Shown in pieces: positions 32,706 through 38,848 of a stretch of DNA of 38,848 nt (positions are counted from its first letter, which is position 1; every line of letters starts with the position of its first letter). The notes under the pieces are model-generated. The model saw nothing but the letters and a program-made list of their open reading frames with translations, was not told the origin of the DNA and ran no database searches. The stretch is from Gammaproteobacteria bacterium (GTDB taxonomy: Bacteria > Pseudomonadota > Gammaproteobacteria > Pseudomonadales > Pseudohongiellaceae): NCBI GenBank assembly GCA_003556835.1, contig PWQG01000365.1:1-38848 (forward strand), written 5' to 3'. Both the position numbers and the translations under genes were made by a program.

Positions 32706-35147
32706 TCAGGCTATTTCCTTGTAAAGTTCCATTTGAAGCTGATGCACCGCCCGCTCGAACTCCGGTCGGCCGCCGAAGGCCCGAACCAACTCGATCGGCG
32801 TACCAATTTGATCAAGTGGCGGAATGCGCAGCACGTTGGTGTTGTCAAGGTTCATAATGCCCTCATCGGCGTACTTGCCAAGCAGTGCATCCAGAACCGC
32901 CCGCGCCTGATCGCCATAACGGGCGAAAACATCGCGCTTGCGCACGTTCTCGGCCCGCTCCCGTCGTGTCAGTGGCTTGGCATCAAAGGCGACATGGCAG
33001 ATGAGATCAAACGCGTCCATGTCCTTGCCAAGCTCATCCAGAATGGGATCGAGCGGCAGACCCTCTTGCTCCAGCTCTTCCAGCAAGGCTTGCTTACGGT
33101 CCGTTGCATTCCAGCGGCGGAGGAAGTCATCCAGGCTGGCGAAACGCTTGCGCAGGGCTTTCTTGGTGAAATCGCGCAGGGACTCAGTGACCAGCTTGCC
33201 GTTGGCATCCAGATACTCGACCCGTTCGGCAACGATGTGGGCCGAGACACCGTCGACATAAATCTTGGGGCGGGGCTCCGGCCTTGGGCCTGGCGGCTCG
33301 GGATCGACGATTATCGTCTCGTCTTCGCCTGGCGTTTCCGGTATGGGGTCACCGTCAGGGTCGATTGGTGGAACCTCGGGCGGATCGATGGGGCCGCCCT
33401 CTTCCGGCTGGTAGATCTGCACCGGCTCGCCGTCGAAGTCCGGATCGGCAAAGTGGCTGGTGGCGCCCCGGAAGTCGATCAGGGTGAAATAGAACTTGCC
33501 GGTGTCCTCATGCACCCGCGTCCCGCGCCCGACGATCTGCTTGAACTCGGTCATGGAGCCAACCTCGCGGTCGAGCACGATCAGCCGGCAGGTCTGGGCA
33601 TCGACGCCGGTGGAGAGCAGCCGCGAGGTGGTTACCAGGACGGGCCACTTCGACTCAGGATCGATAAAATTGCCCAATTGCGCCTGCCCCTCGGGGTCGT
33701 TGCCGGTGATGCGCATGACATAACGGGGGTTTTCAAGCACCAGATCGGGGTTTGCATTGACCAGGGCCTGGCGCATTCGGCCGGCGTGTTCCTGATCGAC
33801 GCAGAAAATGATGGCTTTTTGGTAGCTGTCGCCGGCCTCCTTCAGAAACTGGGTGACCTTTTCGGCAACCAGGCGAGTGCGATCGTCGATGACCAGATGG
33901 CGGTCGAAATCCTTGGTGTTGTAGATCCGGTCTTCGACCAGCAGGCCGTCGCGGTCGCGCTTGCCCTTTTCGGGGCGGTAGCCGTCCACATCGCGGTCGA
34001 TGTGCACCTTGACGACCTTGTAGGGCGCCAGGAAGCCGTCGCTGATCCCCTGCTTGAGGGAATAGGTGTAGACCGGCTCGCCGAAGTAGGCGATGTTGGA
34101 AACGTACTTGGTTTCCTTCGGTGTCGCGGTCATGCCGATCTGGGTGGCTGAGCCGAAGTACTCGAGAATTTCCCGCCAGGCCGAGTCCTCGGCCGCGCTG
34201 CCGCGGTGGCACTCGTCAATGACGATCAGATCGAAGAAGTCCCGCGAAAACTCCCGGAATAGCTTCTGGTGCTCCTCCGGGCCGGTGATCGCCTGATACA
34301 GGCCCAGGTAGACCTCATAGGCGGTGTCGATCCGCCGCTGCCGATCCACGGCCAGGGGCAGGTCGATTTGGGTCCCGTCGGCACGCTCGATGGTCTTGGC
34401 CTGGGTCGACAGTTTCGCCATGGCCCCGCCGAACGGGCGGAAATCGTTGACCATGGTCTGGTCGATCAGAACATTCCGGTCGGCGAGGAACAAGATGCGT
34501 TTCTTCCGGCCTGACTTCCACAGCCGCCAGATGATCTGGAAAGCCGTGTAGGTCTTGCCCGTCCCGGTGGCCATGACCAGCAGTATTCGATCCTGGCCCC
34601 GGGCAATCGCCTCGATGGTCGCATTGATGGCGTTGACCTGGTAATAGCGCGGGGTCTTGCCACTGCCGTCGTCGTGGTAATCCTCCAGAACGACTTGCTC
34701 GGCCTCGGAGTCCAGCCCTTTCCAGGCGCGGTATCGCCGCCACAGTTCGTCCGGCGCCGGGAACTCATCCAGGGCCAGATTGCACTCTGGAGGGTGGCTC
34801 GCCCCCGTCCGGTCGTGGAAGACGAAACCATCGCCGTTGGAGGAGAACACGAAGGGGATTTTGAGGGTCTCAGCATAGCCCAGGCCCTGCTGCATGCCGT
34901 CTCCGACGCTGTGACGGTTGTCCTTGGCCTCGATCAGCGCGATCGGGATATTAGGCTTGTAGTAGAGGACATAATCCGCTCGCTTGGCCCGCCCCCGGCT
35001 CACCATCTTGCCGCGCACAATCAGGCGGCCCTTGGTGAAGCTGACCTCCTCGCGGATCTGAAACATCTCGTCCCAGCCGGCCTGGCGGAGGGCCGGGGTG
35101 ATGAATTTGGTGCAGATGTCGCGCTCGGATAGAGCCTTTTTATCCAT
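32706..35147 (-). CDS. hsdR: Type I restriction endonuclease subunit, EcoEI/EcoR124-like
   Basis: 813 aa. The N-terminal nuclease has ADYVLYYKPNIPIALIEAKD (Asp and E-A-K of a PD-(D/E)XK site). The SF2 motor has Walker A MATGTGKT, DECH box VIDECHRG, motif III GMTATP and motif VI QIVGRGTRVHE. A proline/acid-rich linker (PIDPPEVPPIDPDGDPIPET) leads to the C-terminal helical domain that binds the methylase. It translocates and cuts unmodified DNA. It is the first gene of the operon. The start codon at 35147 has no strong ribosome site but matches the family's N-terminus. No frame break is seen. Confidence 0.95.
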   Translation of the reverse strand: MDKKALSERDICTKFITPALRQAGWDEMFQIREEVSFTKGRLIVRGKMVSRGRAKRADYVLYYKPNIPIALIEAKDNRHSVGDGMQQGLGYAETLKIPFVFSSNGDGFVFHDRTGASHPPECNLALDEFPAPDELWRRYRAWKGLDSEAEQVVLEDYHDDGSGKTPRYYQVNAINATIEAIARGQDRILLVMATGTGKTYTAFQIIWRLWKSGRKKRILFLADRNVLIDQTMVNDFRPFGGAMAKLSTQAKTIERADGTQIDLPLAVDRQRRIDTAYEVYLGLYQAITGPEEHQKLFREFSRDFFDLIVIDECHRGSAAEDSAWREILEYFGSATQIGMTATPKETKYVSNIAYFGEPVYTYSLKQGISDGFLAPYKVVKVHIDRDVDGYRPEKGKRDRDGLLVEDRIYNTKDFDRHLVIDDRTRLVAEKVTQFLKEAGDSYQKAIIFCVDQEHAGRMRQALVNANPDLVLENPRYVMRITGNDPEGQAQLGNFIDPESKWPVLVTTSRLLSTGVDAQTCRLIVLDREVGSMTEFKQIVGRGTRVHEDTGKFYFTLIDFRGATSHFADPDFDGEPVQIYQPEEGGPIDPPEVPPIDPDGDPIPETPGEDETIIVDPEPPGPRPEPRPKIYVDGVSAHIVAERVEYLDANGKLVTESLRDFTKKALRKRFASLDDFLRRWNATDRKQALLEELEQEGLPLDPILDELGKDMDAFDLICHVAFDAKPLTRRERAENVRKRDVFARYGDQARAVLDALLGKYADEGIMNLDNTNVLRIPPLDQIGTPIELVRAFGGRPEFERAVHQLQMELYKEIA

Positions 35148-35602
35148 GGCCGACTAAGTCCCCACTCATCATTCGATGCCTTTTGCCAAGTCTGTACTGT
35201 ACCCGAACGGTTCAGTGCAATCCATTTGAGCTCTATTGCGTCCAATCTCGGTGCAACCGGACACGAAAAGCTGATTGCAAAACTTGCCAAAAGCCCGGCG
35301 AAGAACAGGCCTGAAGGTTTTAAGTCCTAGTTCTGCAGAGAATGGCGCGCCCTCTCAACGCACAGAAACTCGCCGAACATAAAACGTGCTCAGGTCGCGC
35401 CGTTTTGGCGAAAAACGACCCGCTGAGCGGAATAGTGCTGAGGTCGTTTTGGGCAGATCGGGCGCAGTGGCAAAATCCCGCTTGTCCCATATTTGTCCCA
35501 ATTTTGTCCCAATTTCGTCCCAGGGACAAAAACGGCCTTTTCAAGCCGGAAATGCACCGGCGAAAATAGAACCTAAAGGGTTGTTTTTGAAGGGGAAGGA
35601 GT
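35148..35602. other. Intergenic region between hsdR and tRNA-Met, island border
   Basis: No gene is supported. The region contains the hsdR 5' region, a pair of imperfect repeats (GTGCTCAGGTCG near 35387 and GTGCTGAGGTCG near 35436) and the phased TTGTCCCA array listed separately. Confidence 0.6.
35482..35530. repeat. 11-bp-phased TTGTCCCA repeats, probable integrase arm-type sites
   Basis: TTGTCCCA begins at 35482, 35493 and 35504, and TCGTCCCA at 35515: four units at exact 11-bp steps. An inverted GGGACAAA follows at 35523-35530. This type of array is typical of arm sites bound by tyrosine integrases next to tRNA-integrated islands. No integrase gene is adjacent, so it may be the relic of an older insertion. 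Confidence 0.6.
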
Positions 35603-35679
35603 TGGTGGCTACGGGTGGACTTGAACCACCGACCTCAGCATTATGAGTGCCGCGCTCTAACCAGCTGAGCTACGTAGCC
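35603..35679 (-). tRNA. tRNA-Met (CAT), elongator type
   Basis: The minus strand reads GGCTACGTAGCTCAGCTGG from the 5' end, has an anticodon loop CTCATAA with anticodon CAT, a T-arm GGTTCAAGTCC and a 3' end GTAGCCACCA with encoded CCA. The acceptor stem GGCTACG/CGTAGCC pairs perfectly. It closely resembles the elongator methionine tRNA of enteric bacteria (G-C at position 1-72, unlike initiators). The accessory island adjoins its 3' end, the usual attachment point of integrative elements. Confidence 0.96.
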
Positions 35680-35759
35680 ACGGGCAAGCCCGCTATTGTC
35701 TCCAAACTTTGGATTCAGGTCAACAGGCTTTTCTAGGCCATAAACAGCCAGCCCGGGCT

Positions 35760-36779
35760 TCACTCCTGCGCGGCAACCACGGAGCGGCGCTGAACTGCAA
35801 CGTCGGGGTTGTCCGTAAAGACGCCTTCGATATGAAGCTCGCCGATAAAGAGGTCAAGCAGTGCTTCCAGACTGGTCTCCGGCGGCAGGCCTTCGCGGCG
35901 GAAGGTGTAAGGATGCATGGCCAGACCCAGTTCGCGTGACTTTCTGAACAGAGCGGACGGCCGTAATGGTTCGCCAGCATCCGCCTCGAGCAGCAGCGAA
36001 AATACGGGCCCAATCCCGACGGCGTATTCGGCAACCCGGCTCAGTCCTTCGGCGCTGACCATGGCCGAATAGTCCACCGTGTTCATGTCCCAATCGTTCA
36101 GCCCAATGAGCTGGATCAAGTCGAAGCGATCGCCGTGCGCGGCATGGATCTCAATCAGGGGCTCGGGCTCGAAGCTCTGAATGAAAATCGGCAGATCCTC
36201 CGTCGGCAACTCGTGCGCCAGCAGTGCGCTCACCAAAGCCGCGCCTATGTCTTTGCCCTGTTCAGCGTGGAACTGCGGCGCCTTGGTCTCCGGATACAAA
36301 CCCACCCGGCGACCCGTCGCCCGGTTGAGCTCACGGGTGAACTCGATCAGTTCATTGAATTCAACGACCCGGAACCGCCCTGCACCGACCGGCCAGCGCT
36401 CTGGATACCGGGCCTGTCCGCTGGCCGGCTCCACGCGCTCCTGCATCGTCAGCTGCCGGATTTCGGCCAGCGTGAAATCAACCGCATAAAAGCCGCCGTC
36501 GGCGCGTGCACGATCGGGAAACAACTCGGCCACGTTGGTGGTGGCCTCCAGCGTCAGATCGTGCAGCGCGATCAGGTGGTCATCGGCGGTCATGACCAGA
36601 TCCGGTTCGAGGAAATCCGCGCCTTGCCCGTAAGCCAGCGCGTAGGCTTCAAGGCTGTGCTCGGGTAAATAGGCTGACGCGCCCCGATGGGCGATGACCA
36701 GGCTCTCGGCACTGGCGGCCAGTACCGGAAGCCACAAAGACAGCAGCAGCGGCAGAAACAGCGCGTTCGAACGTCGCAT
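35760..36779 (-). CDS. glpQ: Glycerophosphodiester phosphodiesterase, secreted
   Basis: 339 aa from ATG 36779 (MRRSNALFLPL), with GGAG six bases upstream; the track start 34 codons earlier has no ribosome site. Residues 1-22 are a signal peptide ending ASA. The GDPD domain begins with LVIAHRGASAYLPEHS, containing the catalytic HRG, followed by FLEPDLVMTADDHLIALHD, the metal-binding E-x-D and the second histidine. The length and the insert after the second motif match periplasmic GlpQ. It hydrolyses glycerophosphodiesters to glycerol-3-phosphate in the periplasm. It is divergent from phnD, so a shared phosphate-responsive control region is plausible. It marks the start of the chromosomal backbone. 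Confidence 0.93.
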   Translation of the reverse strand: MRRSNALFLPLLLSLWLPVLAASAESLVIAHRGASAYLPEHSLEAYALAYGQGADFLEPDLVMTADDHLIALHDLTLEATTNVAELFPDRARADGGFYAVDFTLAEIRQLTMQERVEPASGQARYPERWPVGAGRFRVVEFNELIEFTRELNRATGRRVGLYPETKAPQFHAEQGKDIGAALVSALLAHELPTEDLPIFIQSFEPEPLIEIHAAHGDRFDLIQLIGLNDWDMNTVDYSAMVSAEGLSRVAEYAVGIGPVFSLLLEADAGEPLRPSALFRKSRELGLAMHPYTFRREGLPPETSLEALLDLFIGELHIEGVFTDNPDVAVQRRSVVAAQE

Positions 36780-36910
36780 GCAGACTCCAGCAGTTGAACT
36801 GGATGGCATTCCAACAAGCGCATGTTGCGCGGTCATGACAACCGGTCGCCCTGCAAAAAAGCCGTCATGTTCAATAGGCATGATGGGGTTTTCTCGGCAA
36901 GTCCTCTCTG

Positions 36911-37861
36911 ATGCGCTTGATCCTGATACTCGCCCTTTACCTGCTGGTCCCTGCGGCCTGGGGTAGTGACTGCCTCCCCTCGGCGCTCAATCCACCCCTG
37001 TGCGACCGGACAGGCGACCTGGTGGCCGACGCACCGACTGATCCGGGCACCCTCAAAAACCCGCGCGTTCTGATTTTTGCCTACACACCGGTGGAAGATC
37101 CGGCCGTCTACTCTGCCGTGTGGGCCGAGTTCATCACCCACCTGTCAGACACGGTTGGCCGTCCGGTGCGGTTTTTCCCGGTGCAGTCGAATGCCGCCCA
37201 GTTGGAGGCGATGCGCGCCGGACGCCTGCATGTGGCCGGCTTCAATACCGGAGCAACGCCGCTGGCGGTCAATTGTGCCGGTTTTGTTCCTTTCGCCATG
37301 ATGGCTCGCGAGGACGGCAGCTACGGCTACGAGATGGAGATCATCACCCGTCACGACAGCAATATCCATGACCTCCAGGACTTGGCCGGGCGCGCCCTGG
37401 CTTTTACCCAGCCCACTTCCAATTCCGGCTACAAGGTGCCCTCGTTACTTTTGGCCGAAGCGGGGCTGGTGGAAGATCGTGACTTCCGCGCCCGGTTTTC
37501 CGGCAAGCACGACAACTCGATTCTTGGCGTGGTCAACGGTGACTACGATGCCGCCGCGGTGGCCAACTCGGTGCTGCGGCGCATGAAGGCGCGCGGAATC
37601 ATTGACCCGCCATCCATCCGAACGATTTATCGGTCCGAGACCTTTCCGACCACGGCCTATGGCCACGCGCATGATCTCGACCCGGAACTGGCGCGACTCA
37701 TCCGCGAGGCATTTTTCACCTTCGACTGGGAGGGCACGGCATTGCAGGCAGAGTTCAGAGAGTCGGGGGAAGCACAATTCATCCCCATCACCTACCGGCA
37801 ACACTGGGCCCTGGTGCGTCTGGTCGATGAGACCAGCGGCCTGGAATATCGGTGCCGTTGA
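36911..37861 (+). CDS. phnD: Phosphate/phosphonate ABC transporter substrate-binding protein
   Basis: 316 aa. A signal peptide ([18 protein letters not shown]) is followed by a periplasmic binding protein of the PhnD family: a first lobe with [20 protein letters not shown], the hinge region [15 protein letters not shown], and the signature [20 protein letters not shown], which recalls the SxSG phosphonate-binding loop. Then [18 protein letters not shown] and a C-terminal helix pair. It binds phosphonate, phosphite or phosphate and hands it to the permease. It lies 10 bp upstream of the ATPase gene, which starts the same transcript. Confidence 0.9.
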   Translation: MRLILILALYLLVPAAWGSDCLPSALNPPLCDRTGDLVADAPTDPGTLKNPRVLIFAYTPVEDPAVYSAVWAEFITHLSDTVGRPVRFFPVQSNAAQLEAMRAGRLHVAGFNTGATPLAVNCAGFVPFAMMAREDGSYGYEMEIITRHDSNIHDLQDLAGRALAFTQPTSNSGYKVPSLLLAEAGLVEDRDFRARFSGKHDNSILGVVNGDYDAAAVANSVLRRMKARGIIDPPSIRTIYRSETFPTTAYGHAHDLDPELARLIREAFFTFDWEGTALQAEFRESGEAQFIPITYRQHWALVRLVDETSGLEYRCR

Positions 37862-37871
37862 GCGCCAGCCG

Positions 37872-38654
37872 ATGCTGGATATACAGGGCCTGAGCAAGCG
37901 ATATCCGGGGGCGGCGGATGCGGCGCTGAGCGACGTGAACCTGCACCTGGATCACGGCCAGGTACTCGCCCTGATCGGGCCCAGTGGCGCGGGCAAGAGC
38001 ACCTTGATCCGCTGCATCAACCGCCTGGTTGAAGCCGACAGCGGATCCATCCTGCTGAACGGCGTCGACCTGACCCGGCTGAAGTCCGGCAAGCTGCGCA
38101 AGGCGCGCAGCCGTATTGGCATGGTGTTCCAGGAGTTCGCCCTGATCGATCGGCTGACGGTCATGGAAAACCTGTTGGCAGGCCGCCTGGGCCAGACCGG
38201 GTTCTGGCGCTCCACCCTGCGCCGCTTCCCCGCGCGCGATGTGGAAATGGCCTACCAGCTGCTCGACCAGGTCGAGCTGGGCGGCCTGCACAATCGGCGC
38301 GCCGATCAGCTGTCCGGCGGGCAACGTCAGCGTGTGGGGATTGCTCGTGCGCTGATGCAGGAACCCCAACTGCTGCTGGTCGATGAGCCAACCGCCAGCC
38401 TCGACCCGCGCACCTCACGCCAGATCATGCGGCTGTTGCTGGATTTATGCACTCAGCAGCAACTGGCAGCGATCATCAACTTGCATGATGTGCCGCTGGC
38501 GCGCGCATTCTGCCCGCGAATCGTCGGTCTGCGCGACGGTCGGATGGTGTTCGACGGGCCGCCTGAAGGGCTCAACGAGGCGTGGATGAGCGAGGTGTAC
38601 GGCGAGGAAGACTGGCGGTCCGAAGCCACCGTCCAGGAGGTGGACGAACCTTGA
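37872..38654 (+). CDS. phnC: Phosphonate ABC transporter ATP-binding protein
   Basis: 260 aa from ATG 37872 ([13 protein letters not shown]); the longer track ORF is phnD sequence in another frame. Walker [10 protein letters not shown]-loop [19 protein letters not shown] (typical of PhnC), signature [15 protein letters not shown] and Walker [13 protein letters not shown] are all intact, followed by the switch histidine in INLHDVPLA. The protein powers the PhnE permease from the cytoplasm. It overlaps the next gene (TTGA). Confidence 0.95.
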   Translation: MLDIQGLSKRYPGAADAALSDVNLHLDHGQVLALIGPSGAGKSTLIRCINRLVEADSGSILLNGVDLTRLKSGKLRKARSRIGMVFQEFALIDRLTVMENLLAGRLGQTGFWRSTLRRFPARDVEMAYQLLDQVELGGLHNRRADQLSGGQRQRVGIARALMQEPQLLLVDEPTASLDPRTSRQIMRLLLDLCTQQQLAAIINLHDVPLARAFCPRIVGLRDGRMVFDGPPEGLNEAWMSEVYGEEDWRSEATVQEVDEP

Positions 38655-38848
38655 CCCGCCAGACGCATCCGAGCTCCTGGCAACGGCCGCCGCTGATCGA
38701 GCGGCGCGCACTGCGCTGGCTGTTGACCGGCCTGATCCCGGCCTATCTGCTGGTTGTGCTGCTGACCCTGGATGTGCCGCTGGCGCGCATCATGGCGGGT
38801 TTGCCGCGCGCATCGGAAATGGCTGCCGCACTGTTGAGCCCCGATTTC
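38651..38848 (+). CDS. phnE: Phosphonate ABC transporter permease, N-terminal part
   Basis: 66 codons to the window end. It probably starts at a TTG that overlaps the phnC stop; AGGAGG lies about 11 bases before it. The visible part has a basic N-terminus ([10 protein letters not shown]) and one membrane helix ([19 protein letters not shown]), then [19 protein letters not shown], which fits the start of PhnE. The gene continues outside the window. Position after phnD-phnC supports the call. Confidence 0.8.
   Translation, partial: MTRQTHPSSWQRPPLIERRALRWLLTGLIPAYLLVVLLTLDVPLARIMAGLPRASEMAAALLSPDF

Noticed and set aside
31986-34151. Long plus-strand ORF of 721 aa
   Set aside because: Antisense to hsdM and hsdR, whose motifs are intact; the ORF is a by-product of high GC.

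Overview
The window looks like a high-GC proteobacterial chromosome segment, most likely gammaproteobacterial judging from the glpQ and phnD-phnC-phnE genes at the right end. No marker in the window fixes the genus. Coordinates 1 to about 35,600 form a long accessory (defence/mobile) island. It ends at a tRNA-Met(CAT) gene (35603-35679), beyond which ordinary chromosomal genes begin.

Region by region: (a) 1-5740 holds a WYL-domain regulator, a Cas4-like PD-(D/E)XK protein, a DUF2779 nuclease, a GIY-YIG protein and the start of a probable AAA+ ATPase. Two copies of the same palindrome, ATGGCGACA-N5-TGTCGCCAT or close to it, lie about 40 nt upstream of two of these genes, so they look like operators of one WYL regulon. 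(b) 5744-14880 holds a membrane TrkA-N/RyR protein, a small acidic protein, a large DUF4062-NACHT STAND protein broken by one in-frame amber codon, and a 5'-truncated WD40 paralogue that shares a near-identical module of about 0.6 kb with it. (c) 15028-18838 holds a membrane protein, two small hypothetical genes, a Nudix hydrolase and a secreted Cys-rich repeat protein. (d) 18839-20307 is gene-poor, with short coding-like remnants, several ending in the same residues (C-x-V-V-G-stop). (e) 20308-25164 is an integrative element: tyrosine integrase, excisionase-like protein, divergent XRE regulator, a DUF3883 nuclease-like protein and three unknown genes, apparently one operon. (f) 25807-28289 is a compact three-gene operon: a 69-aa Cys-containing peptide followed by two proteins that each combine an N-terminal RRE/PqqD-like region with a ThiF/MccB-type E1 domain. 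I read this as an uncharacterised RiPP (peptide-modification) cluster. (g) 28434-35147 is a type I restriction-modification operon, hsdR-hsdM-hsdS, with a NucS-like nuclease gene attached. (h) 35482-35530 carries 11-bp-phased TTGTCCCA repeats resembling integrase arm sites next to the tRNA. (i) 35760-38848 holds glpQ and phnD-phnC-phnE (partial).

Together this is a defence island assembled by successive insertions next to a tRNA: nucleic-acid-cutting systems (type I RM, DUF2779/Cas4-like, DUF3883, GIY-YIG, NucS-like), STAND sensors, a possible nucleotide/ion-channel effector, and one candidate natural-product operon. The best candidates for something undescribed are the dual RRE-E1 peptide operon and the WYL two-operator nuclease regulon. 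All family assignments come from reading motifs; no database search was possible.
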